Made by a program: the position numbers and the translations under genes. A DNA stretch of 64,000 bases, taken from NCBI GenBank assembly GCA_017590115.1, contig JAGGNK010006559.1:7739784-7803783 (forward strand). Reading direction: 5' to 3'. The notes under the pieces are model-generated. The model searched no databases, had not been told where the DNA came from, and worked only from the letters and a program-made list of their open reading frames with translations. Source of the DNA: Montifringilla adamsi. Taxonomy: Eukaryota > Chordata > Aves > Passeriformes > Passeridae. Shown piece after piece: positions 11,601 to 25,200 of this stretch (within the stretch, counting starts at the first letter, position 1; each line of letters starts with the position of its first letter).

Positions 11601-13079
11601 ATGCACTGGGATTCATTTTCTGTAAATATTATCTGATCGTCTTTGAAAACTGGATGCTTGGGTGCTACTTTTTGGCTCTAGACATTTCCTACATGAAAAT
11701 GGGTTTTTTTGATTTTTGCACCTTTTCTCTCATTCTAGGAATATGTAATTTCTAGAACTGCTCAAAAGCTCAGAAAGATGCAACAGAATTGTTTGTTCTG
11801 AATAATCAGCTTTATCCCTATTCTCAAAATTCTCATAGGTTTTTTTTTTTTTTTTCCCCATGGGGGAAAAAAGGTAGTCAAGTGCTAACAAGCTGAAGTT
11901 TTTAAAGTATAAATACTACTGAAAACCATGGAATTTTAAAGTATAAGACTCTTCATAAAGCACTGTAATATTTTTCCTGATTAGTGCATTCATTACTGCC
12001 ATTGTACTTGGCAACTATTTGTAACACAAGTTCATGTCTTTATGGCTCAAAATGCTGAATTCTGAGCCAGTTTGTCCTTGATTCCAGGGGCAGTTTGTTG
12101 TCTGGGAATGACATTTTCAGGTATGTCTTTGCTCACAGACTCCCATCTATAGCCACCTGCCTAAATCTGCCAGTTGAGCACCAGCTGGGAGTTATGACCT
12201 GGAGAAGCATGAAAGGGCTGGAGCGAGACAAAATGATCCATCAAGTCCTGCTTGTAAGTCAGGTCTCCAAACATGCGTTTTCCACTCTATAAATTAAAAA
12301 TTAAAATACTAATGGGTGTGCTTTTGTATTCATCCAACAATTGGTTCATTAGGTAGGTATGTACAAAGAGACTCTGCTTGTCAATGCTGTTTGGCTCTAA
12401 AAGGAGGCAAAATCGGTAGGGGTTAGGCTGGTCGTGAAATGCCCCCACCCCTTTTACCTTCCTTCCATGTTTGTTCTGGGAGGCTGGCGGTAGGTAATAC
12501 TCATCCTGCATAGAGCTGGTTTGCATTGTGAGTGTTCTGTCACTAGTCACAGCTGTCAGGTATGTCAGTCATGGAGTATTGTGGTGGTGTCAGAGACATA
12601 ATCAGAGAGATTAGGTGGACACAAAGAGCTCTGAATGAGGTGGTAATTGCGTTCAGGGGGAAAAGAGAGTTAAAGAAAGAAACTTTCCTTTCTCACAAGA
12701 TCCATTAAAGAGGTGACAGCTAATATATTAAAGCTGGAACAAGATAATTGTGGTAAGAATCTTTGTGTGTTCTCCCTAAAATGCAATGTGCTCACAATAA
12801 ATATTCAAATGCTTATTTTGTGTTGTGAATACCAGATAACCATTTACAGTGAAATGCGACCTCTTTCAAAAAGTTTAAATTCATTGCCAAGAATGTTCTA
12901 GGAACAGTTATAAAACTCAAAAGGAATATTGGTGCTATACTGAATCACAAAAATGCCATCTTATGAAAGCTTCTTTGCAGGGATTTTCTTCAAATTGGTC
13001 TAGTGGAAAAGAAATGCTGAGATGCCAGCCATGGGCTGTGCTCTTCCAGACTTTGCTCTCTTTGAGTAGTACTTGAATA

Positions 13080-13275
13080 GTACCTCTCCCCTTCCTCTCC
13101 CTCACTTCTTTTTTTTTTTTTTTTTTTTTTAACAGACTACTTGAGTATCTGTTTACATTACACTTTTGCTGTATTGATGCCATGCTTCAGAATTGCTACT
13201 TACCCTTAAGCTTCAGGAAGAAATTTCCCTTCCCCTCCCCCTTCCCCTTCCCCTTTTTCCCCTCTACCTTCTTTT
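13080..13275. repeat. Polypyrimidine tracts and T run
   Basis: A run of about 22 Ts ends at 13130 after a CT-rich lead-in. A second C/T-only tract at 13226-13265 (CCCTTCCCCTCCCCCTTCCC and similar) follows. Such mirror-like pyrimidine tracts can form triplex DNA and often mutate in length. Confidence 0.85.
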
Positions 13276-16200
13276 GAAGCCCTGAAGGTTGCTACATGTG
13301 TACACACAAGGTGTGCGCTGGAACTTCCTTTGGCGCCAATCTTTTAAGCACCTAGTCAGTGTGTTTTGCTTCCTGACACTACATCAGGACCTCTGTCCCC
13401 TCCAAATAGGCAGGGATAAATGTATTGGCATCCTCTTCAAGGTTTGAATATCCTCTTTTGTACCTCTGGAAGCTCTTAAAAACCTCAGCTAATGTAAGGA
13501 CTTCACAAACTGCTGATCTTTACTTCCTCCTGCTCTTGTGCAAGGGCTCATATATTACAGATTTTGGTAATTTGGTGTGGGCCAATGGATTCCAAGCCAA
13601 ATAGGAAGAAAATGTCAACAGCTTTTGGTGTATTATATATTAGCAGTAGAGTTGTTACATAGACCTTCCCAAGTTAGGAATTAATTCTATGGCTGGTTGT
13701 GACTGTGGAAAAATAAGCTTCTATGACCAACCCCATGTTCTTTATGACTCTAGTGAAAAGTGACATTGATTTCCTGGTGCTGCACAGCTTCTGTTGTGTT
13801 GAATGTCTAATCTGAAATCAACAGGATTGTTGAGTATTCTTTATTATCAATGAATATAAAATTTATAAGTAATGAGTATAAAAGCCAAAAGCAACCACTA
13901 GTGGAAAAATTAGTCCCACAACAAATTTAAATAGTAGCAAACATCCTCCACTGTACTGCTTGCCATCAGAAATCATGAAAAGCAGTTTCATTTCTGTCCA
14001 TTAACTTCTTGGGATCTTGCTAGAGTTTCTGGGTTGACTGAAGTAAAAACCCAGTCTTTGCTCACAGAACATTCAAAGCCTTCAAAGATGACTGTATATG
14101 TACAGAAAGAAGAAAATACTATATTAGACTCTATTGTGATAAATTTTCATGTCTTCCTTGCCATTCAAACCAACATTTTTCCATTTTCTATTGCAGTACC
14201 AAGCCCTAATAAACCTTACAATACAAAATATGAGTCATGAAATCTTCTTTGACTGACTCTTCATATAAATGAAAGTGGTTTCTCATTTCTCATGGTATTT
14301 ATGGTGGTTTTCCAAGCCTTCTTTTCTTGCTGGCTGTTCTGATTGATAGTAAAGTGGGTTGAGAAGAGTCATCTCCAAAGACGGAAAGATTTGATGCATT
14401 TCGATTGTAACCATCCTGCAAGTGCTTTTAGGATAGTTGAGCCACCGTGTCTTGGTATAATGAATTGATCGGTTTGATTCTTTTGATACAGGTAAATCAC
14501 TTTGATGCAGATTAATTCAGGCTGTGTTTACAGAGGTTATTCTGGTCTCTTTTTCAGGCTCCTGTATGTGTTTTCAAAGAAACAATACCCCAAAACCTTT
14601 AGAGAATGAAAACCCATTCCTCCCTATTTACAGAAAGTTTTTTTTCCTTTCAAGCTGGAAGCCTACAAAATAAGTCTTAGGTTTTCATCATAATCTTTTG
14701 AGTTTTAAATCTGCTTCATAAGTTGGCAATTTTAAATGGTTCCTGGTGAGTAGAGTCCTGGTGAGCTTCAAAACCACACACAGTTTCAATGAAGCTGTGT
14801 GAACCTGCTTCAGAATCTCTGCAAGTTTTCCAAGCTTTTATGCTCTCGCATGGTTTACAGACAAAAACCTACAGGGGTCCCATTTAAAGCCTCCTAGCAG
14901 CTAAAAGATAGAGAAAAAAATGGCTTTTAAAAAACCTGAAGTACCCTCTTATGAGTGCATTAAAAGCAATTTTATTTGCTTTCACTTTCAAAATGCTTCA
15001 AGCTGCCAAAGACGCGATGCTAGAAAATGACTCATGAGTACTAGAGAGAAATAGTCTTTGAAAGTTGGTTCATAGTAAAGGATGATAGATAGGCAAGTGG
15101 AATTTCTGCATTCAGAAATAAATATCTTGTGTCCTCATACTGCAGAATTTTTTTTCTGTCTCAATAATCTGTTCTTCAGTGGTTCTTCACCTTTATCTTA
15201 CAGATTTTCAGCAACTGTGTGAAAATCAGCTCAGAGCTTCAGTTCGTTCCTATGGATGCAATCTATCAAGGTTTGGAGACCAGGACCTCCACAGAAAGGG
15301 AAGGCAATGCCAAAACAATGAAGGCTTGTAATTTAACCCACCTTTCCAGTAAACCATGGTGTGTCACCCTGTGGATTGTCTACAGTCTGTACTGTAGGTT
15401 TTAGGAAATTTTAGTGTTGCATTGTGGGTTTTACATTTTCATCGCAGTATTTGGTATTGGAGTGGTTTCTTGATTTATTTGCTCTACGGGAAACACTGGG
15501 CACAAAGGCAAAGTACTAAAATGCCCTCCTCATTTTGATATTGCTACAGCTTCTCACAGTTTTCTCTCTCTTCCAGTGTAAATAAAGACAACAGTGTGGA
15601 GTAGTCCAAAATTCAAGAATATTTGGACCTTGTGTTCTGTTTCAAGGCACTCTTGAACAAATATGCTTTCCTTTCCAAATTGTATTGCTGAGTGTCAGGG
15701 AAAGAAATTGTTAGGAAAGATTCATTTAATGAAATCTAGTGATTACTTGACAAAACAAACTTTAATGAACTGTTTAAGTTCATTTTTGAATGGTTTAAAC
15801 AGATATTACCTCTAAGAAGCTCTCACAAAATCATGCCTTTTGAAGGCTTACCTTATGTACTTCATGGCCTTGTTGTAAATGTGGCATATTTGGTATGAAT
15901 AACCATAGAGGGAAAGGACTAACAGCATTAACTTTTAATGGTTTTAAGTTTTAAATTTTAAAACTATGTATTCACCACCCCTTAGCTTTTTCTCTAGGGA
16001 GTCAAAAAGAAGAAAGGAAAATTTTGATGCCCTTGGTTGTTGACAGTAGCTGAAAATTTAATAAATATTACAAGAATGAAAAAAACCTAAAATAATTAAA
16101 TAAAAGTACAGAAGCGGTAGTAAAAAGTGTCTGAGCTGTATTGTCCTTGTGACAAAACAGAAAGCAGGATGTGTGTGAACAGGATGTGAGCATAAACTGA

Positions 16201-16791
16201 GATCATGAGATAAAGATTCTTACCTGGTTTTAACTGTGAAAACACGACCATGAGCTTAAAACTTACATCTGGAAATAATGCTGACTTACAGTCTAGGAAC
16301 CCATTGTGTAGCTGAGTACTAATTGAAGGGGTTTGGCATTTTTAGAAATCAAGTAAATTAAATGATAGAATGAAATTTTGAAAGCACTTGCATACCTACA
16401 GCAACAGTTGGTGCTTAATCTCACCATTTGCTTGTACAAACCATTTAATGCAGGCAAATTTTGGATTTCCCAAAACTCATTTGCTGCTCCTTCACAACTG
16501 CATAGCTTTTTCTGGGATCAGTCAATCCATGTTAGGCAGCTGGTGTATGTTTGGAAGTTATTTCAAAGGCTCTTGCATATGCTACCTATTTCTTGCATAG
16601 GCTCTATAGTTTCTGTGTACCCCTCTCTGTTGTGATCACCCCTGGAGTCCTCAGAGGAATTATTGCCAAAACTACAGGCATCCCTGTGTGGCCTGTATGG
16701 AACTGGTCTGTTAGGCTTGTCAGTACTGCTGCCAACATGAAAAGATGTTTGAATTTTAAAAAAATCCCCTCCAAACTCCAAACAAACAGGA

Positions 16792-16825
16792 CCCCCCCCC
16801 CCACCCCCCCCCCCCCCCCCCCCCC
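16792..16825. repeat. Poly-C tract
   Basis: Eleven Cs, one A and then 22 Cs, with no other interruption. This is a simple repeat; on the minus strand it is a long G run with quadruplex potential. Its length in the assembly should be regarded as approximate. Confidence 0.95.
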
Positions 16826-19060
16826 GAAGAGCTGAGGTTTCCTGGAACTGCTATAGCACTGCAGGATTACTCACAAGAATAATCACTAGCATCACCAGAC
16901 ATGAAAGCAGCTGTGCTGCAGTAAGATGTTACCCTCTTAGGAAGGATCTAGGTGAGATTCTCCTGCACTGCTTCAGCAAGGAGGTTATCCTGGGGGTTTT
17001 TTTATGGCATGAAGTTCCTTATCCACTCTTTGTAGAAAGATGAAATTTATTTTGTGTCATTGCAAAAGCACATATGAGTGTAGAATCAAAGATAAATTTG
17101 TATACTAACATGGAACTTGCATTTGTAACATGAAAAATGAAACAGCTTTTTTTTGGGTGGGGTATAGAATGAGACAAATAGAAAAATGTTGATTCATTGA
17201 AGGTAAGGAAGTTGACAGGTCATTCTAAAAAAGATTTTGGGAAGAGACTTTGTATACTTTAACACTTGGCTGTGCGGAAGGAGTGTTTTTGGTGGATTAA
17301 GTAGATGTTAGCTTTAGCTACAGATAAGAACTAATTTTTCTTTATTCTGTATAGAAATAGAAATGTATAGAAAATAAGCTGTGTTTTAGAAGACAAAACT
17401 GTAGTTTAATGAAGTCTTGGGCAGAAGTTACTGCCTGGATCTTGCTATGTTTTCAGAAGAGGTAACTGCCCTTCAGCTGCTTGTCACCGTCTTTTCAGCT
17501 GGTGATTATCATCATCTCAGATCTGTTCGTTGTGCATGTTGTCATTTTCTAACTTGTCTGTCAAAATGAGTTAGGTTGAAAAGATTTTTTTATTTTTTTT
17601 TTCAAGTTAGCTTGGTTCTCTTTGAAGGCGACAGATTGTGGAACATTTGTAATAAGACCCCTCCAGCAGATAATCTCAAGCAGAAGGGTGATGACAGGCG
17701 GCTGGAGGTTGTAACCTCTTCTGAGCTGGAGGAGTTTCTTGAGATAAATTAGCTATTCCAAAACTTGGGTGGAAGGAAGCATATCTGCTGCAGGGGCGGG
17801 GGTCTTGTAGACAGCCCTCACCCTGCAAAAGCTGCTTCTGACACTTCCACAGCCAGGAGCCACCCATGCTGCTGATCTGCTCCCTTCTACAGGCATGTGA
17901 CTTAGAGCAGGGTGTCAGTATTGAGAGCCTGTTAGAGTCAAAAAGACATGCTGGAGTGGAAAGCAGGCAGCTTGGAACAGTGATGCTGAGTATGAGGATG
18001 CCTTTGTCAGCTTGACTAAGGATAAGCCCACCTACAGGGGTAGTGCCATTCTTTGATGAAATTGGGTTGAAATCCAGATGCTCTCGTCCTGTAACTGCAA
18101 CAAAATGGGGGACAAATGCTGCAGGAGCAACAGCAGAGACTGTGGGGGTCTGTCAATGCCCTGGAAAGCACTGCAGTTCTTGAAAACCTGCTTTCTCAGG
18201 AATCCCATTCATATATGCTGAAATGCTAACATGAAGGTTGTCCTAAGATGCTTTTGAGTTAATGTGGTAATGTGGGAGTTGCTAAAGCATTTGTTCATTG
18301 AGATGCATGAGTTGAGGACTTATTAGTGTGGGAGGCCAAACTTCCTCTGTGCAGAGGAAGAATTCCACAGTGCTCAGCCTAGTTTATATATCTCAGGATA
18401 TGAAACATTATAAATAAATGATATCTAAATAATGATATCTAAGGAGGCAATTTATGGTTCTTCTTGCCAACATTTGCCTTACTTGTTTACCTGGGAATAG
18501 GATGAGGTCTATTTTCTATGTTAATATGATATGCCTAATCGCTAGCAGGTCAGACATATATGGTCTCTCAAATGTAGCTTCCTGTTGAAGATGAAGATGT
18601 ATTTGTCCTCAGTCCCAAAATCCAAGAGGTTATGGTCTTAAGCAGATAAAACAGCCATACATGTGAAGTCAGACACAAACTCTTAAACAAAAAAGGCAAA
18701 CGGGGTGTTTGAAGTGAAATCCAAGTAGCAGTGATGTGAGTGCAAGGGTTGGAACTGCAATCCTAGGGCCTTGAGAGGATGAGCTGGAGGAAAGGTGAAA
18801 AGTCTGTTGACCTGTTCTGGCATGGTGTCAATGTGCACCACTATATCCAACTGGGAAAAGTAGAAGGACCTGTAGTGGAGATAGTTTGACTTGGTCTTGC
18901 CTTCTGTAGGTGCTTAGGGTACAGGTCTAATCTTGTAACTCCACGTTCCTGAATTTCTGGCTTTAATCACCAAGAACAGCATATTCTTATGAGGACTTCC
19001 GGTCTTCCTAGAGGGACTTAGGGAACATGCTGGCTGCTTAATGCAGCATTCTTGCATCCA

Positions 19061-19200
19061 GATCACAGAAGAGATTTTCAAGATCATCGAGTCCAACCCA
19101 TGCCCTAACACCTCAACTAAACCATGGCACTGAGTGCCACATCCAGTCTTTTTTTAAACTTATCCAGGGATGGTGACTCCACCACCTCCTGGAATCAGTG
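19061..19200 (-). mobile_element. CR1-type LINE 3' fragment
   Basis: The plus-strand text GATCACAGAAGAG...AAGATCATCGAGTCCAACCCATG...CTAACACC...ACTAAACCATGGCACTGAGTGCCACATCC...CAGGGATGGTGACTCCACCACCTCC follows the order of the reverse complement of an avian CR1 3'UTR subfamily. It has no coding part. Right-hand similarity ends near 19200. Confidence 0.8.
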
Positions 19201-22200
19201 CTGCTGTTTCAGCATCAAGGTTCTGTAATTGTCAGTCTCAATAAACTGAAACTCTCAAAGCACTGAAGGGTAACACCGTGTCTATTGTAGCTGACTCTCA
19301 CAATGTTTGTTTTAGAAACTACTCAGGTACTGTGTCAGTTCAGGAGTGAGTGTTAAGTTGCTGAGACTACTTACTGAGATGCATCTGGAAGAAAGGATTT
19401 TTCTTTCATACAGCTATTGTGTCTGATCATCTTTTATTCACTTTGTTTAGAACTCTGGAAGGAAGAGTGATGTGAAAAAGTCTGTAGCTCAAAATTTGTA
19501 TTGAATGGTACTCTCTATAACAACAGAGAAATTTATTTATTGTATGACCATAATGTTTTCTTCTTTAAAAAAAACCCAAACCCCAAACTATAATAATATT
19601 TCCTTTCTGAAATTGTCCTTGCTGTGACTCACAAATCTAAACATCTTTTAACCAGAAACCTGTAATTAATAAAAAAGCTACATGAAGTATGTCTTTGCAG
19701 AACTTAAAGAGGACCATACAGCAGAAAATGTCAATGCCAACCATTAATGTAAATGGGTGTTCCTGAAGGTGCAATGGAATGTTCCTGACTAAAAGATATC
19801 TTTAATCCCTTTCCGAAATGGAAGTTTGCAATGCAGCTGAGGGCCAACTGATCGTAAAAGGCTTATTATGAGGCTGAGACATTGTTGGGTCTGGATACTC
19901 TTTGAATGGCATCTCGATGTCAGCCTAGCCCCATGCTGATTTTGCTTTCTTTCTCACTCTTAGGGAACAGCTAAATGACACATATTCTTCTTCCTGCTGA
20001 TGAGGTAAATTGTAAACATCCCTCTAGACTCTCAAATTCACCTGCTAGAGAGATCTGTCTCAGCTGTGGCAATGCAAAGTTTCTTTTCATGCAACTAATG
20101 GGACAATTATATCAGAATGATGAGATCATGCCTTTTGCTGAAAAGAATAGGGATCTTTCATGAACAAAGAGAGCTTTATTTACATCTTTACAAATAAAGC
20201 ACCATTTTATTCAGTGAAAGTGGGTGACTGCTACAATTTGGGTAGGCACAGCGTGGCATGAAGGTGAACTCACTCTGTAGAGTAGAAGGTAGAGTTTTGG
20301 TGTGGCTGTCTCAAAACAAAATAAGCAGTATTTTGGACTTTTTTGCCTACTTACACTAACTAGTAGACTAGTGTACAGAGAGTTCTGGTATTGCCTAGGT
20401 AAACCAAAGACTGTTGAAAGTAATTTCATTTGTTTGCTAAATAAATGTAGAGAATCCATCTTGGTCTTTTCAAGACTTTTCATGTAGGTAGATTTTGTGC
20501 ATGTAAATCAAAGAGTAGCAGTGGACAGTTCTGCACTTTGGGGGAACTACTGTGACTCCTAATTTGATCCCAAGTTATGAGCCATATCCGAACAGAAACA
20601 TGGAAAGTATTTTCATTCTTGATTCTTTAGACTTATATATTTGTACAAGAGAAGCCCCATTGACATTGCTAAGAGAAATACATGAGTCTGAGATATTTTT
20701 ACAGTTCCTTCTTTAAGCTGCAAGGCATATTTTTTCTTTTAAAAACTCATTCAGTGAATACTAATTTTAGTCTGACTTTTGACACTGTTCTAAATGACAT
20801 CTGGATTTCATATAAAATCATATGTCTAGTACAAAGCTGAGACTGCCCACTGACAAATAAATTCCTATGCTCAAGTAATTCTCTTTAGGAACAGAGAAAT
20901 CACAGCTATACTGACTACGAAGTGGTTTTGGTTTTATTTCTGGTAGCAGACATGATCCTGAGGCCTCTTTAAATGAATTCAGCACCTAACCTGTGCCTGG
21001 ATCATTGCAGTTACCCACCAAGCAGAGCCTATACCAGTTAATAGAAGGGCTTGTGGATGGGGAGAAATCTCCTTGATATGGCTCCAGTTCTCAGCATTTG
21101 GGTGAGTGGTTTGTGGAACCAGAGAGGCCCAGTAGGTGAGAGGGTGACTTGGAGCCCCTTCCAGCAGCAGCTGGGCAGCCTCTGGCTGCGTGCCCCATGC
21201 AACTGCTCAAGCGGCCCAGGCACCGGTGTTCCCTGCCAAGATTTCCATGCTGCTGTTGGGCTGTGGTGCCAGGAATGGGGTGGAACAGAACAATATCTTC
21301 TTTGCTCTGCTGCCTTGCCCCCATCAGAAGGGCAGACATTTGGAGGGAGAAAGGGCTTGGAGATAACATTGTGCCTGTTTGCCCAGGCAGGCTCTGAGGT
21401 CTGTGCGTGGCCTCGCTGCATGGAGTGTAATTCAAGTTGTGTTGTTGCTCATCTTTCACGCTTTCAGAGTAGCAGACAGAGTACAGCAGAGAAATAAATA
21501 AGTAGCACTGTAAAAGCTATAAAGAATAAACAAATAAACCTTAATAAATTAGTTCTAAAACCTGAGAGCAGGAACAGGCTTTATTGTCTTAGAGTTGTTG
21601 AGTTTTGAAGTTTGGGATAGTTATGTGCTAAAGGACTGTGAATGGCATAACCACAAATAAACCTAAGCAGGTATTTATGTGCCCTTGTTTGCACAATGGT
21701 GAGAAGTCTCAGGTTTGAGGAACAAGGACATTATTTTACACATTTTCACCTTGCCAGAAAGACCTGGCTTGAAGAAGTGAAATTTTCTGGAAACAAGGTA
21801 ACTTAGATTGGCATAAGCTCCAGGTGTAGCTGTATTTTATGAAAATGTTGCCAGACTGTCTGACGTAATGTAAGTGCATGTATATCGAGAGTACACATAC
21901 ACGAATAACCTGCTCGGTCTCTAACTCCTCATTCTAAGGAAATTACTCCAAGTCAGCTGTTCTGCATTGACTGCCTGCATGCAAATTGTTATTGTCAGGT
22001 CAGTATGAGCCCATTCCAAGCCGTTTATTTTCTTGGTTAAGGACCAACGTCTTTTGCATGTGCTGCTGGGGCACAGTATACATTTTATAGGAAACAACTG
22101 AAGATGAACTGATTTATAGTAAATTTGACATCCTAGCTTAACTTGTGACAATTCCTTCACGAATTCCTACTGTTAGAGTGTGGTGTAGTCAATATGATAC

Positions 22201-25200
22201 TGAACAAGAGCAAGATGTTGATCTGCACAAGTGAGGCAAAGTTTCTACCAAGGGGAACTTCTTTCCATATGTATTTCTGATTCATCCTTTAAGCAGCTTC
22301 CATTCTATGCAATGGAGGTCAAACTATTCTAGAAATGGTAACATAATAACAGAAAATAAACAAAAGTAGGGGTTAATTTTACAGTGTAATTTGACTTATA
22401 TTTGCGCAAACATTAATATTCTATCAGAACAATATCCAAAGTTGCATAGTCTGGAACAGGATTTTTATTTTTCAGTGTTCTTAACATTTAAAAAACCTCC
22501 AAACCTCTAGTATATGGCATCACTGCCTATTGTGTAAAATTCCTAACCTAGGAAAACTGGTTCACTTGTGAAAGTTTGTATTACATAGTGTATAATCCAT
22601 ACCATTTCTAATCAGTTGCAGAAGACTATCCTGGAACATGGTCGTTTCCCACTCCATGGATTTGAGAGAGAAAAACAGGGGGATTTCATGCATCTCATTA
22701 TGTTAAACATCTGAATTGAGGTATTATTTTCACAACATGACAGGGCACATCTCAGTACTTCTAACACGCACTTGAGAGATATATGTATGACCTGTTAGCG
22801 TGGTACCTATAAAGATAAAGTAGAGCTTTGAAGTTAAGGTTTTGAGTTGTAGAAACTCTTTTTTCCCTTCACATGTTCTGAATATTTTTTCCCAGTAGTG
22901 TCTTGTTTAAAGTAATTCAGCTGACAGTGAAGAATGCTGAAGATGGTGTCCCAAGGAGTAAGCAGTGTGTTAAAGGAAAAACATGTAAAAATCTGTAGCT
23001 TTTATGTATTTTGCACTTTTGCAACTTGTTAAACTGATGCTAAAATAACTCTGAAAGTGCCTTTTAATGGCTTATTTTGTATTGGCCTTGTTCTTGGTGT
23101 CTGTATGGTATGTTAGCATCTGTAGGTAACCTGCCAATAAATGAGTTGCTAAGGAAGTATCTGAGAGAAGACACAGCAAGTTATTGGAGGAACTCCTGTT
23201 AATGAAATCCTACAGATCTGAGCATTAGAGAACAGTTTGTCTTTTTGCGAGCAGTTTGTGATCTAGTGGTTGGAGTCTGAATGCAGGAATGAATACTGCC
23301 ACTCAGACCTCTCTGTAGTTATTTTCTTGTCTACAGAATAGGAATAATGTTTGTGTACACCTGGCTTGGTGAAATTGAACTGATTAGTGACAACAAAATG
23401 CTTTGAGAGCCTTTAATGGAAGGCATTAAACAACTGCATGCTATGCAGATTTTCAATATCAAATATTATAGGTGATATGCAATAACAGTGGGGAGGACAA
23501 AAAAAAAGTCACTGGGATTCATTTAACAGGAAAGAGCAGAGAGAACAGTTCCTAAAATCCTTTTGGGAGGAGTTACCTAGAAGGGAATAATATAACATTC
23601 TAATTTGCAGTATTTCTGTAATCAGTTGTGAAAACATTTTTCCAGTTATGAAAAAATGCATTTGCTTAGAGAAGCAAATGAAGCAAAGCAGGCATGTGGT
23701 CAGCAGCAGGTTCCACTTGTGCTTGTTATGGACAATATGGATATCTGATTCAGTGGTCAGTGTTAGCCTGGGGTCCCTGAAGGTGATGCTCCTATTAGGC
23801 ATGATGAAAAACTACTATCTACTATACTATATGACAATACATGCAATTTGATTAGTGTCCTCTGTCCAACCTTTTTGGTTTAATGCAGTTGTCTTCTCTG
23901 ATGGCAAAACCTTCAGATTTTTCAATGCTGCATTAATGCAAAGGCTTTAATTGAAAAGAAGTCCAAAAGCAGAAGCAAAAAAACCCCAAAAACAAATAAA
24001 CAAACAAAAAAAAAAACAAGGAAGAGAAAAGGAGAAATTGTAGTAAGTGGACACTGGGAAGTTCTCAGAGTTCTGCAGCTTTGTCTTTTGGGAGAGTTGA
24101 CCAAAAGTACAACTTTTGTACTGGGCAGGACCAGAAGTACTTTACTGGAAGGGAAGGGTTCTTAAAATGATGGTAGTTATATTTTAAAGTTTAAGCGTTG
24201 AACAGATGCCTCTGTACTGTACCAGGGAAACAGTGCAAATGGTCCTTATTTCCAAAAATGAGGGATTTTTTTGAGTGCTTAAATAGAAAGATAGAAATAT
24301 TCTAAGAAAACCTGAAGAAGAAGAATTGAGCAGCTTTTAAACACATATGGATGTGTCCAGTTATTGGGAAGGTTATGAAGGGTAGGAAGATGGGCAGCTG
24401 AATAGGTTTTATGATGTTAGTGAACATAAAACCAGAAGGTTATAAATTGTAGTACAGTTAAACATAAGATGATGATGCTGTTCTTAGTTATCAGTTCTAT
24501 TATACATTCCTGTCATACAATATCCCTTTCTTCATGCAAGACTTTCCAAGGTTTTGGAGTTTTTGACTCATGGCTTCATTTGTTGTAGTAGGTGGACAAC
24601 ACATTGTTTATTGAATAATTTTTCTGTCAGTTTTCTGTGTGTGTGTGTGTGACAAATGAGTCTGATAATTTCTATTCTCCTGAAGTCAGTAGGATTTCTG
24701 ATGGGAACCTGAAAAGAGGATCTTTTCCAATGATATTTTTCAATTCTTTCATTTACAAGTCCTTTGCAAACTAATTACTTACCTCATATACAGTAGGAGT
24801 GGTAGCTAAGAAAGTAATTCTGGAAATGTTTTTGGAGAAAAAGGGGGTTTTGGTAATACATTAAATCAAATGTATTTGAATATACAGTTATAAATAGCTG
24901 CTTTGTGATCCAGTAGACAGAACACCATAGAACAAACCAGGAGAATTTGGATCAGTTCCTGATTATGTCTGTTCTCAACAGTACATTCTTAAAGCAAATC
25001 ATATTTCTTTTATAATTTAAATTCTGTGTCTATATAACTGAAAATTGAGACTTATCCTCCAACACAAATCAGTCTGAGACTTGGGAAAGATATTAAAAAT
25101 ATATTTGGGAAATGGTATTGCAAACAAAAATTTTGTACCTTTCATGTGGCAAAGACTTTATTTTGCAAAATGGAAAACATACCTATTTGTAAATGTAAAT

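Larger units (their letters stand above)
8616..19060. other. Intergenic, no gene recognised
   Basis: About 10 kb of AT-rich DNA without a supported exon. It contains an A/T palindrome around CCATGG at 11850-11872, a T-run with an adjacent pyrimidine tract (13080-13275) and a poly-C tract at 16792-16825. Short open frames (up to about 100 codons) on both strands have no recognisable motif and no splice context that I trust. Confidence 0.55.

Noticed and set aside
11850..11872. Near-palindrome TTTTTTCCCCATGGGGGAAAAAA
   Set aside because: Low-complexity A/T and G/C runs, with one extra G breaking the symmetry; probably chance next to a T run.
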